Source: Dyadobacter diqingensis
Lineage (GTDB): Bacteria > Bacteroidota > Bacteroidia > Cytophagales > Spirosomataceae
DNA length: 64,000 nucleotides
NCBI RefSeq assembly: GCF_024220585.1
Contig: NZ_JAMXKF010000001.1
Span: 434,001 to 498,000 of the forward strand
Direction of reading: 5' to 3'
A model generated the notes under the pieces. It was not told the origin of the DNA. It ran no database searches and saw only the letters and a program-made list of their open reading frames with translations. Both the position numbers and the translations under genes were made by a program. This document shows, in pieces, positions 35,456 through 44,544 of this stretch (positions within the stretch are counted from its first letter, which is position 1; each line of letters opens with the position of its first letter).

Positions 35456-36562
35456 ATGAAAAAAATCACGCTTACCTTAATCTGTTTACTATCTGCGGTC
35501 ATGGCATTTGCACAGAAAACGAAAACCCGGGAGATACATTACGTTGGAACCTACTCCCAAAAAGGAGAAGGCATTTATGTGTATGAATTCGACCGAAGCA
35601 ATTTCTCTTACAAGGAATTACAGATTTTGCCTAATAAAAACAGCCCGTCATTTCTTGAATTTCACCCGAATAAGCAATTCATTTACGCGGCCAATGAGGG
35701 TAATAACACGATATCTTCCTACAAAATTGATCCCGTAACAGCTAAACTTACACCGCTAAACGAAAAGCCTTCCGAAGGAAAAGGCCCTTGTCACGTAAGC
35801 GTTGACCCGAAAGGCAGATTTATTTATGTTTCCAATTATGGAAGCGGACAGCTTGCTGTTTATCTTTTAAACAAAGACGGAAGTATCGGCGAGCTTGCCG
35901 ACGCCATTCAGGATAAAGGTGCGGCCAACCAAAAACCGCATATGCACTCGATTATCCCATCGGCTGACGGTAAATTTATTTATGCCTCCGACCTTGGAAT
36001 CGATAAAATCATGGTCTACCTGGTTGATCAAAAAACCGGAAAACTTACACCAGGATCTGTGCCTTACGTAGAAGTAAAGGCTGGTGACGGGCCTCGTCAC
36101 TTTGCCATTCACCCGAATGGTAACTTTGGTTATTCAGCCTGCGAGCTCAATTCGGTAGTGAATTCATTCCAGATCGTGAAAAATTCAGGTGCTTTGGTTC
36201 CTCTGGAAAGAGTAAGCATGGTGCCGGCAGACTTCACCGGAAAAAGTTACGCAGCCGATATCCATTTCTCACCTGACGGCAAATTCCTTTATGCATCAAA
36301 CCGCGGCCACGAAAGTCTGGCGGTGTACTCCGTAGATGGCAAAACCGGAAAATTGACGACTGTTGGCTATCCCGAAACACACGGGAAACATCCGCGTAAT
36401 TTCCTGGTTGATGAAAAAGGCGAGCTGGTTTACGTGACCAACCGCGACAATAACAATCTTGTATTTTTCAAAAGAAACAGTGCCACAGGTCTGTTAACCT
36501 ATACAGAAAAGGAAATCAGCATCCCGACACCTGTTTGCGTGAAGCAATTGTTTTTGAAGTAA
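35456..36562 (+). CDS. Exported lactonase, 7-bladed propeller (YbhE/Pgl-like)
   Basis: A 368-residue member of the cytosolic 6-phosphogluconolactonase-like lactonase family, but here with a signal peptide (1-19, AVMAFAQ) and therefore periplasmic. Propeller motifs: YVGTYSQKGEGIYVYEF, FLEFHPNKQFIYAANEG, GKGPCHVSVDPKGRFIYVSNYGSG in part, GDGPRHFAIHPNG and HPRNFLVDEKG. A phosphorylated substrate is unlikely in the periplasm, so a free aldonolactone is more plausible. Ends at a strong terminator. Confidence 0.88.
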   Translation: MKKITLTLICLLSAVMAFAQKTKTREIHYVGTYSQKGEGIYVYEFDRSNFSYKELQILPNKNSPSFLEFHPNKQFIYAANEGNNTISSYKIDPVTAKLTPLNEKPSEGKGPCHVSVDPKGRFIYVSNYGSGQLAVYLLNKDGSIGELADAIQDKGAANQKPHMHSIIPSADGKFIYASDLGIDKIMVYLVDQKTGKLTPGSVPYVEVKAGDGPRHFAIHPNGNFGYSACELNSVVNSFQIVKNSGALVPLERVSMVPADFTGKSYAADIHFSPDGKFLYASNRGHESLAVYSVDGKTGKLTTVGYPETHGKHPRNFLVDEKGELVYVTNRDNNNLVFFKRNSATGLLTYTEKEISIPTPVCVKQLFLK

Positions 36563-36591
36563 TTGCTTTGATTATAAAAATAATTAAGAGT

Positions 36592-36625
36592 ATCAAAAAT
36601 GCCTCAGTTTTGAGGCATTTTTGAT
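36592..36625. terminator. Bidirectional terminator after the lactonase gene
   Basis: Arms 36592-36606 and 36611-36625 pair perfectly with a four-base loop (GTTT). AAAAA and TTTTT lie at the stem base, so it serves the lactonase and the convergent 704-residue gene. Confidence 0.85.
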
Positions 36626-36637
36626 ACATAAAGAAGA

Positions 36638-38752
36638 TTAATCTTTTAAACACACAATCTTGCCCGCATATCCGTATGTGCCGGTAGAAACGCTATCCCA
36701 AACGGTTTTTTGATACGCTATCAAATCAATACTTCCACAGTTCTGCGTTTTGGATGATTTGATCACGAACGCTCCGTCATTGACATTCACAGTCCGGCTA
36801 AAACTGGTTGGCGGAGCCGGAAGTGATTTTGCTACTCCACTTAACTTGACTTCTGTAAATTCTCCGACATTTGTTGTCAGTCTGAAATTAAGAAGGTAAT
36901 TATCATTTACTTTAAAAGTACCAACGATATTGTCCCCTTTGGTAAAATGCGTACAATTTCCCTGATCATTAATGGTTAATTCAACGACAGGAAACGTATT
37001 ATCCATCTGAATCAAATGAGAATCGAATGAACCGTCAAAATGTTCAATGGTGATTTTCAGCAGATCATTCGTGCCCGGAGAAAACAGCGCTAATTTACTG
37101 GTAATATTAACATTGTAATTTTGATACGAGTAATAATGAGCAGCATCAGGAATTACTGGCGTATGCAGCACATTACCGCTGCCATCATATCCTGTAAGGT
37201 TCAGCACGTCAGTAAGATAATACGATGAGGCAGTAGCCATATTGGTTACTTTTACCCGGTATTTCTGTCCCGCATAAGGAGCTGAAATTCCATGGATTGT
37301 AATTTTGCCTCCAAACGGACTACCCGGCTCAACACCGTTTTGATTTTCGTCAATTTTCGCACCACTTACAGTAAGGCCGGTTGTATTATCGATTTGATCA
37401 ACAGAAACCCCGCCAAGCACAATTATTTTAGGCGACTTTTGATCCCAGTCCGATATCGGCGGAATTTGAACATATGATTCTTTGACATTTCCCCAGTATT
37501 CAGCGTCCAGGGAATCCGGGGCAATGCCCCAGGATAAAATGGCTCTTATCTTCAATACCTTCGGAGCACTGCATTTGGTCTTGAATTCGGTCAAATCATA
37601 CGGCAGAATCGCAGAATATGACAACCCATTTTGATTGGGTACATCAAATACACTGACCGAAGTGGTTCCCAAATGTTTCCACTGACAGTTCCCGTCTTCC
37701 TGCACCCAAAAAGAGACAAACTCCTTCGATCCGGTCGTGCATAAGCTACCGCCATAACCATTATTTCTTTTGATCTTAAAAGTAGCGATAAATGCTTCCT
37801 TGTGATAATCCAGGCCAACACACCCGAGTTCTTCATAGGTTGTGTTTCCTTTTAACGCACCAAATTTGCTCAGACTCTCTGAAAAACTCAACGCGTTAGA
37901 GTCAAAAGTCGCTCCAATGTTTTTCATCACAGAAGTGCTATTCGAATTTATCGCTTCAAACAAGAGTTTTGTTCCTACCCTGTGCGATTCCACTTCGGCA
38001 TTAGCCTTTTTATAAATCGTGATAAGCTCAGAAAAATCCTCCTTCGAAGACAACAGCTGGCTTTTCGCATCCGCCAGGTTCTTCTCAACTACCGGATTAT
38101 TGTCAGCAAGGGTTTTTAAAGAAAAATTTGGGTTTAAAACTGCTTTTTCAAGAAGATTTCCAATATTTTCAATCTCAAAAGAGGGGATTAGCAACCTGAA
38201 AGGTTGGATCTGAATTTGCTCCTCTTTCACATTTCCCCAAATATAACCCGGCTGTAAAAGGCCCGGATCATTGGCTGGCGGAACTGTATTCCAGCTCAAA
38301 ACCGCTTTTACCTTAGGTAAAAAAGGACTGACACATCGCTTGTGAGAAGGATTTATTTTTTTGCGAACTACAAAATCAATCGGTTTTTCCAGCTTTTTAT
38401 TACAATCGAAGCTATCGGCTATGTCATGGACATTTACACCCGTATAGCCCTCGTCAACATAACCGCTGCCGTAATTAACATAAAATCTTACGTACTCATG
38501 AGACCCCTTTGAACACAGGCTACCTCCGTAACCGGAAGGCCTCTTGATTTTGATCAGTGCGGTAAGTTCTTCCGTTTCAGGGTTATAACCAACACAACCA
38601 AGCTCTTCGTAAGTGACATTAAATTTCGCCTCAAAAAACTCGTACGAAGTTTGTAATTTCAGTTCCTTACTTTTAACTCCCGCAGCAAGAAATAAATTGG
38701 ATTCCAGCCTGGCAATAAGTAATTGTTTGTCGTCTAATTGTAATGCACACAT
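36638..38752 (-). CDS. Large protein with a duplicated beta-rich domain, unknown function
   Basis: A 704-residue protein without a visible signal peptide. Two copies of one domain are evident. Copy 1 starts near residue 50 (TYEELGCVGYNPETEELTAL, then SGYGGSLCSKGSHEYVRFYV). Copy 2 starts near residue 300 (TYEELGCVGLDYHKEAFIAT, then NGYGGSLCTTGSKEFVSFWV). Each ends with a tryptophan-rich block (AVLSWNTVPP/AILSWGIAPD, then WGNVKEE/WGNVKES and a QI-P motif). About 250 further residues form other beta domains, with four to six cysteines near the C-terminus. I have a recollection of this domain in uncharacterised Bacteroidota proteins but cannot name it. Monocistronic. Confidence 0.7.
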   Translation of the reverse strand: MCALQLDDKQLLIARLESNLFLAAGVKSKELKLQTSYEFFEAKFNVTYEELGCVGYNPETEELTALIKIKRPSGYGGSLCSKGSHEYVRFYVNYGSGYVDEGYTGVNVHDIADSFDCNKKLEKPIDFVVRKKINPSHKRCVSPFLPKVKAVLSWNTVPPANDPGLLQPGYIWGNVKEEQIQIQPFRLLIPSFEIENIGNLLEKAVLNPNFSLKTLADNNPVVEKNLADAKSQLLSSKEDFSELITIYKKANAEVESHRVGTKLLFEAINSNSTSVMKNIGATFDSNALSFSESLSKFGALKGNTTYEELGCVGLDYHKEAFIATFKIKRNNGYGGSLCTTGSKEFVSFWVQEDGNCQWKHLGTTSVSVFDVPNQNGLSYSAILPYDLTEFKTKCSAPKVLKIRAILSWGIAPDSLDAEYWGNVKESYVQIPPISDWDQKSPKIIVLGGVSVDQIDNTTGLTVSGAKIDENQNGVEPGSPFGGKITIHGISAPYAGQKYRVKVTNMATASSYYLTDVLNLTGYDGSGNVLHTPVIPDAAHYYSYQNYNVNITSKLALFSPGTNDLLKITIEHFDGSFDSHLIQMDNTFPVVELTINDQGNCTHFTKGDNIVGTFKVNDNYLLNFRLTTNVGEFTEVKLSGVAKSLPAPPTSFSRTVNVNDGAFVIKSSKTQNCGSIDLIAYQKTVWDSVSTGTYGYAGKIVCLKD

Positions 38753-39308
38753 GTCGGTAAATCATTTGTATTTTCCCTAATCTGTTGCAGGCTTTTCGGG
38801 CAGCGCCTTTTCAATGACTCCAGTACCGAAATCCATATCTTAGTTTTTTCCATCCAACGGCAGGCACAAAACAATCCTTTACAGATTCCAGGCTGTATCG
38901 AGTTTAAAAACAAGAGATAAGATGACGGACTACGGATTGAGTCGGAAAGTGCCAGTGCCAAGGAAACAAAATCAAACTGAAAGATTTCAATCTATTAAAC
39001 AAACACCTGGTTATCAGAGGCATAAATAATAAACTATTACAGAACTACCGGGTCTAACGCTTTCCGGATAAGAACAGGAATAAATATTATTTTTCAACAA
39101 TTACATAAATTCACATTTACTTTTTTAATTTTATCAATTAATACATTATAATTCTATCGAATTATAAAATCACCAAATTAGTTATTGCTATTTCGTTACA
39201 ATCCTGCAAATAGCGCACCATAATGGTGTTATTGTTAGACATGGTCATCACTCCTGAAAATTGAATAGTTTTAAGATTCTCTGATATCAATAAAGCAACC
39301 GGATTGTT
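38753..39308. other. Long AT-rich intergenic region upstream of locus A
   Basis: A 556-base region between the 704-residue gene and the first sigma factor of locus A. A minus-strand open frame at 38734-38961 overlaps the neighbouring gene and looks spurious. A perfect palindrome CACCAT-A-ATGGTG lies at 39216-39228. Otherwise very AT-rich with no gene seen. Confidence 0.45.
39216..39228. promoter_or_regulatory. Palindrome upstream of the locus A sigma factor
   Basis: CACCATAATGGTG, perfect 6-base arms around one base, about 80 bases before the sigma start. Candidate operator; no other support. Confidence 0.25.
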
Positions 39309-39851
39309 ATGATTAACGGCCAGAATGACTTGTTTCTAATTTCCCTGATCAAACAGGGGGATAAGCGCGCACTGGATAGTCTTTTCAAAAAATATTATAA
39401 TTCGCTCTGCCGGTTTGCTTCCTACCTGACCAGCCGGAACGATCTGGCAGAAGAAATTGTAGCTGACGTTTTTTTCAGGATATGGGATAAACGTGAAAAT
39501 CTGACTATTGAAAAAAACCTGCGTTCCTACCTTTTTACAGCTACCCGACACACGGCGATCAACTATATGAAGCAGGAAAAACTGGTTATGGAAGAGCTCA
39601 GTGAAGACATTATAGAAGAAACACCCGGTCCGGAAGACGTTTTTCTGTATCACGAACTGGAATCCCGGATCACAAACCTTATCAATTATCTCCCTCAAAA
39701 AAGAAAAGCAATTTTTCAGTTAAACCGTTTTGAAGGTTTTACCTATAATGAAATTGCCGAAATCCTTTCCCTTTCATCCAAAACAGTAGAAAACCAAATG
39801 GGTAAAGCCATTAAGCAATTAAAACTTCTGCAAAAAACTTATCAGATATAA
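39309..39851 (+). CDS. FecI-like ECF sigma factor, locus A
   Basis: A 180-residue sigma factor. Region 2: LDSLFKKYYNSLCRFASYLT, then EEIVADVFFRIWDKRENL. Region 4: QLNRFEGFTYNEIAEILSLSSKTVENQMGKAI. Unlike the other three sigma factors in the window it lacks a hydrophobic tail (ends KLLQKTYQI). It is followed 69 bases later by FecR, then by SusC and SusD. It presumably activates the SusCD genes when substrate is bound, via FecR. Confidence 0.95.
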   Translation: MINGQNDLFLISLIKQGDKRALDSLFKKYYNSLCRFASYLTSRNDLAEEIVADVFFRIWDKRENLTIEKNLRSYLFTATRHTAINYMKQEKLVMEELSEDIIEETPGPEDVFLYHELESRITNLINYLPQKRKAIFQLNRFEGFTYNEIAEILSLSSKTVENQMGKAIKQLKLLQKTYQI

Positions 39852-39920
39852 AAAATATTCTGACCGGATGGGGGTATCACCATTTTTTATTTGTCTTAAC
39901 ATTAGAAAGCAAAAAATTTC

Positions 39921-40958
39921 ATGTCGGATCACACACCATGGCCTTTAATCGCCAAGTATTTAGCAGGCGAATGCAGCGAAGACGAAAAACTCGCGATGGA
40001 ATGGTGGCTTGAAGAAGTTGACAACCGGATTTTGTTTGAGCAGGTAAAAACTGCCTGGTTGCAGCAGTCGGCATTTGAAATAAGTGAAGAATTTAACCCC
40101 GAAACAGGAATCAATAAACTGAATGCGCTGATTTCAGAGGCCGAAGATCAGGTATATCATGATGAAGACCAAAAGCGAAAATTTATCAGAATACGTTCGT
40201 GGCTGGTCGCGGCAAGTATTATTTTTCTGATTGCTTTTGGCTACTTTTTTATCGCCAAAAGCCCCTCGGATAATGAGATCAGGAATCTCGCATACATTCA
40301 AAAAGTCAGCGGTAATGAACAGATTCTCAGTTTTTCGTTACCGGACGGCTCAAAAGTGTGGTTAAATAAGAATAGTAAAATCATATTTCCCGACAAGTTT
40401 GCCGCAAAACAACGGGAGGTATTTCTTGAAGGCGAGGCGTTTTTTGAAGTTGTGCCCAACCCGGCCAAGCCATTTGTCGTAAAAAGCAATAAAGTATCAA
40501 CACGCGTGTTGGGAACATCCTTTAATGTAAGAGCCTATAAAAACGATGAGATAGCCTCCGTCTCGGTGGCAACGGGAAAAGTGGAAGTCAGTAAAGAAAT
40601 CAGCAGAGGAAATCCGATCAGGATCACGCAGCTGACACCACAGCAGGAACTGGTTATTGATACCAAAAAAGACGAAACGTATATAGATATCGTCAGCGCA
40701 TCCGGTATAGGCGCATGGAGAAAAGATCAGCTGGTTTTTCATAACAATACGTATGCCGAAGTAATAACCAGACTGGAAGCAAATTACGAGGTAGAAATAG
40801 ATTTAAAGAAGCAGTCGCTTGCCCGGTGCAGGGTGATGGCGAGCTTCAATGAAAATGCAAGCCTGGAAGAAGTACTGAAACTTCTGAGTATATCGAATCA
40901 TTTCAGCTACACCGTCACCGGAAAGCAGGTAACGATCCGGGGAGGTCTTTGCAGGTGA
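39921..40958 (+). CDS. FecR-family anti-sigma factor, locus A
   Basis: A 345-residue single-pass regulator. Cytoplasmic segment about 1-85 (LIAKYLAGECSEDEKLAMEWWLEE in part); membrane helix about 92-112 (WLVAASIIFLIAFGYFFIA); periplasmic FecR domain about 130-225 (LPDGSKVWLNKNSKIIFPDK, GEAFFEVVPNPAKPF, VLGTSFNVRAY); C-terminal DUF4974-like domain about 270-342. Expected to receive a signal from the STN domain of the SusC protein encoded next and to release the sigma factor. Confidence 0.95.
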   Translation: MSDHTPWPLIAKYLAGECSEDEKLAMEWWLEEVDNRILFEQVKTAWLQQSAFEISEEFNPETGINKLNALISEAEDQVYHDEDQKRKFIRIRSWLVAASIIFLIAFGYFFIAKSPSDNEIRNLAYIQKVSGNEQILSFSLPDGSKVWLNKNSKIIFPDKFAAKQREVFLEGEAFFEVVPNPAKPFVVKSNKVSTRVLGTSFNVRAYKNDEIASVSVATGKVEVSKEISRGNPIRITQLTPQQELVIDTKKDETYIDIVSASGIGAWRKDQLVFHNNTYAEVITRLEANYEVEIDLKKQSLARCRVMASFNENASLEEVLKLLSISNHFSYTVTGKQVTIRGGLCR

Positions 40959-41089
40959 TTTCACGATAAGAAGTAACGATAAATAGGTACAGCCGCAATC
41001 ACTGTAACAGTGTTTTACTCAACTAAAATCTTATAGTACCCAAGTTTTATTATCACCTAAATCTCTTAACCTTTCTTACCTAAAAACGT

Positions 41090-44000
41090 ATGAACAAAAC
41101 ATTACGTGCACAACCGCCATTAGCCTGGCGCTGGAAACCTATTGCCCTCTTGCTGGCATTGCTGTTTGTCCTCCAACCCGTTTTCGCCCGTTCGATACAG
41201 GGCATTGAAGAAGTCAAAATTTCACTTTATCTGAAAGATGCGACACTGCAAAAAGCCTTTCTGGCCATTGAGAAAAAAAGCGATTACAAGTTTATCACCA
41301 GTATCGAGCGCATTGACAACAAAAAGAAAATCAATGTTTCTCTTGAAAACAAAACCGTAAAAGAAGCATTGGAAACCATTCTGGAAGGCACCGGACTGGG
41401 TTACACACAGGTTAACAACAACATCATTATCAATACCAAACCTGTTTCCAAAACCAGTTCCTCAGAGAATGCTCCTAACCAGGCTGCTGTGAAAACAGCG
41501 GCTAAGGAAGTTTCCGGTACGGTGAAAGATGTCCACGGAGCAGGTATTCCCGGCGCCAACGTTTTGGTAAAAGGCTCAACAACCGGTACAAGCACCAATG
41601 TGGAGGGAAAATATTCGATCAGCGTAGTTGATGACGGGTCCGTACTTATTTTTTCTTCGATTGGTTATGCAAGCCAGGAAGTAACGGTCGGCAACCGCAC
41701 CACCGTCGACATCGTGCTGACCGACGATGTTAAGCAGCTTGGCGAGGTGATCGTGACCGCTCTTGGCATTGAAAAAGACTCTAAAAGCGTGACCTATGCG
41801 CAGCAGAATGTTGGCGGTGACGAGTTGACCCGTGTAAAAGATCCCAACATGATTAACTCTCTGGCCGGAAAAGCGGCCGGTGTTGTAATCACCAAAGGTA
41901 CCGGCGGACCGGGTTCTTCTTCCAAGGTTTTACTCCGCGGCAACAAGTCCATCACGGGTAATAACCAGCCTCTTTATGTAATCGATGGTATCCCGATGAA
42001 CAATGCCAACAGCTCGCAGGGAACAACATTATTTGATACAAGAGATGCGGGTGACGCGATTTCCAACCTTAACCCCGAGGATATCGAAAATATCAGCATC
42101 CTGAAAGGAGCTTCCGCGGCGGCTTTGTACGGAAGTCAGGCGGCTAATGGTGTGATCATGGTTACAACCAAAAAGGGGCGCAAAGGTTATTCTTCCATTA
42201 ACTTCTCCTCCTCTGCCAATTTTGAAAATCCGATTGCATTGCCGCAGGTACAGACTTCTTACGGGCAAGGGTACGGAGGGGTAGCCAATACCGCCGTTAA
42301 CGATAGCTGGGGCCCAAAAATCACCAACGGCAGCGACAAACATTTGAAAGACTTTTTCAATACGGGAAAGACTTTCGTAAACAGCCTTTCGATAACCAAT
42401 GGCAATGACATCGGGCAATTTTATTTGTCTTATGCCAATACCAAGGCCAACGGTATCGTACCTGAAAATGATTACAAAAGACATAACGTCAATTTGAGAG
42501 GAACCACACAGCTCTTCAAAAACAAACTATCTCTCGACGCATCCGTAAATTATATAGAGCAAAAAGTATACAATCGCCCCCAGGCCGGGTTTTATTACAG
42601 CCCTATTTTCAGCCTTTATCTTTTCCCAACGGGAGACGATTTCTCTAAATACAGCGGCAACAATTTTGAAAAATGGGATCCGGCGCGTCTGATGAATGTC
42701 CAGAACTGGCCTTACATCAAAAACGAAGCGAGTTCCAACCAAAACCCGTACTGGTTATCCCACAGAAATCAAAGTGATCAGTTCCGTAACCGGACGATTT
42801 ATTCATTCTCGGCAAAATGGAACCTTACCGACTGGCTTCATCTTCAGGGAAGAGCGACGTACGACAAAGTTCAGGACACCTTTGAATACCGTCAATATGC
42901 CTCGTCGGATCCGACACTCGTGGGCAGCAACGGCGGTTACAGAAAGAACCTGACCAATACAGACCAACTCTATTCTGACCTTTTGCTAAGCGGAACAAAA
43001 ACACTGGGGAAAGACCTTTTCCTTTCCGCTACACTTGGTTTCAGCAACACGCAAAACACGTTTTATGACATGAATGTGGGAAACAACGGATCAACCAACA
43101 CCTTGTCATTCCCGAACTTTTTCTCCATTTATGCTTTACAAAGTCTGACGGGACAGGGATTTTTCAATGCAACGGAAAGTCTTCAAAAGAGGCTGACGCA
43201 GGCATTCTTCGGAACCGCGACGCTGGGATATAAAGAGACTCTTTTCCTTGATGTAACGGCAAGAAAAGAATGGTCCTCTACCGTAAATCAGTCATTCTTT
43301 TACCCTTCTGTCGGCTTGTCATACGTATTGCCGGAGAATATCCTGAAAAACAACAACGTTTTGTCTTTTGCAAAAATCAGAGGCTCCTATGCTGAGGTAG
43401 GTAATGCGCTCCCGTTTGGTTTTGCCAACTGGACACCACCTTATTCTCTTGGAAATGATGAAAACGTGAACGGCAGAACAACCCTTCCATTTTTTAGCGG
43501 AACGGATACGACAAGCCTGAAACCAGAACGTACCCGTTCCTATGAAATCGGTGCTGAGCTTAAATTCTTCAAGGATAAGCTGGGTGTAAACCTTACGTAT
43601 TACAACGCTACGACCTACGATCAGGTTTTCCAGATCCAGGCACCGGCCGGTGCGGGGGCATCCAATTTCTACATCAATGGAGGAACGATCCGCAACAAAG
43701 GACTGGAAGCAGTGGTAACTTACAAAGCCGACTTTGGCGGGGTGTCATGGTCTCCATCGGTTAACTTTTCAAGAAATATCAACCAGATCAGAGAGCTGAG
43801 CAGCCTTTTGAAATCCGACTGGTTTGTACTGCAATCCGGCGGAAACACGCGTATGTTGCAACTATTCCTGACACGGCCGGGAATAGCCAACCTCGGCGGA
43901 CGCGAGTATGGATCTTATGGTGATTTGTTTGGAAAAACGTATCAGCGCGACGATAAGGGCAACATCAAATACAATGAGCAAACCGGGCTTCCATTGCTTT

Positions 44001-44533
44001 CCAGCGGAACAGATCAGTACCTCGGTAACGCCAACCCAAAATTCCTGATTGGTTTTAATAACCAGTTTAAGTACAAAAACGTAAACCTTTCATTCCTGGT
44101 TGACGGACGTTTCGGAGGTAAAATCGCCTCTTTAACAGAACAATGGCTTGACTTCAAAGGCTTATCGAAAAGATCAGGTGAAGCAAGAGACGCAGGCGGT
44201 GTGAATGTGAATGGCAAAACCATTCCGGCGGAAACGTATTACAACTTTATTTCCGGTAAAGGCGACGTAGCGGCGGCCGCAGAGGAATATATGTTTAGCG
44301 CCAGCAACGTACGTTTGAGAGAACTTGCCATTGGCTACACGTTTCCAAAAGTTTCCAAGGCAATCAAGGATATCAGCATTTCATTTATCAGCAGAAACCT
44401 GTTTTTCTTCTATAAAGATGCTCCATTTGACCCGGAAGTAAGCATCACAACGGCTAACAGCATGCAGGGAGTTGAAGGATTCAACATTCCGGCAACACGT
44501 TCTTATGGTGTAACCCTTCGTGCCACATTCTAA
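41090..44533 (+). CDS. SusC/RagA-type TonB-dependent outer-membrane transporter, locus A
   Basis: A 1147-residue receptor. Signal peptide at 1-34 (LFVLQPVFARS). An STN domain at about 45-110 (ISLYLKDATLQKAFLAIEKK) marks it as a signalling transducer for FecR. Then a CarboxypepD_reg-like domain (about 138-215, VSGTVKDVHGAGIPGANVLV), a plug (SLAGKAAGVVITKGTGGPG, QPLYVIDGIPMNN) and the 22-strand barrel ending in TRSYGVTLRATF. It imports the locus substrate together with the SusD lipoprotein 11 bases downstream. Confidence 0.96.
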   Translation: MNKTLRAQPPLAWRWKPIALLLALLFVLQPVFARSIQGIEEVKISLYLKDATLQKAFLAIEKKSDYKFITSIERIDNKKKINVSLENKTVKEALETILEGTGLGYTQVNNNIIINTKPVSKTSSSENAPNQAAVKTAAKEVSGTVKDVHGAGIPGANVLVKGSTTGTSTNVEGKYSISVVDDGSVLIFSSIGYASQEVTVGNRTTVDIVLTDDVKQLGEVIVTALGIEKDSKSVTYAQQNVGGDELTRVKDPNMINSLAGKAAGVVITKGTGGPGSSSKVLLRGNKSITGNNQPLYVIDGIPMNNANSSQGTTLFDTRDAGDAISNLNPEDIENISILKGASAAALYGSQAANGVIMVTTKKGRKGYSSINFSSSANFENPIALPQVQTSYGQGYGGVANTAVNDSWGPKITNGSDKHLKDFFNTGKTFVNSLSITNGNDIGQFYLSYANTKANGIVPENDYKRHNVNLRGTTQLFKNKLSLDASVNYIEQKVYNRPQAGFYYSPIFSLYLFPTGDDFSKYSGNNFEKWDPARLMNVQNWPYIKNEASSNQNPYWLSHRNQSDQFRNRTIYSFSAKWNLTDWLHLQGRATYDKVQDTFEYRQYASSDPTLVGSNGGYRKNLTNTDQLYSDLLLSGTKTLGKDLFLSATLGFSNTQNTFYDMNVGNNGSTNTLSFPNFFSIYALQSLTGQGFFNATESLQKRLTQAFFGTATLGYKETLFLDVTARKEWSSTVNQSFFYPSVGLSYVLPENILKNNNVLSFAKIRGSYAEVGNALPFGFANWTPPYSLGNDENVNGRTTLPFFSGTDTTSLKPERTRSYEIGAELKFFKDKLGVNLTYYNATTYDQVFQIQAPAGAGASNFYINGGTIRNKGLEAVVTYKADFGGVSWSPSVNFSRNINQIRELSSLLKSDWFVLQSGGNTRMLQLFLTRPGIANLGGREYGSYGDLFGKTYQRDDKGNIKYNEQTGLPLLSSGTDQYLGNANPKFLIGFNNQFKYKNVNLSFLVDGRFGGKIASLTEQWLDFKGLSKRSGEARDAGGVNVNGKTIPAETYYNFISGKGDVAAAAEEYMFSASNVRLRELAIGYTFPKVSKAIKDISISFISRNLFFFYKDAPFDPEVSITTANSMQGVEGFNIPATRSYGVTLRATF

Positions 44534-44544
44534 AAAATATTCAC

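Noticed and set aside
38734..38961. 75-codon minus-strand frame upstream of the 704-residue gene
   Set aside because: Overlaps the start of that gene, has no recognisable features and no ribosome-binding site.
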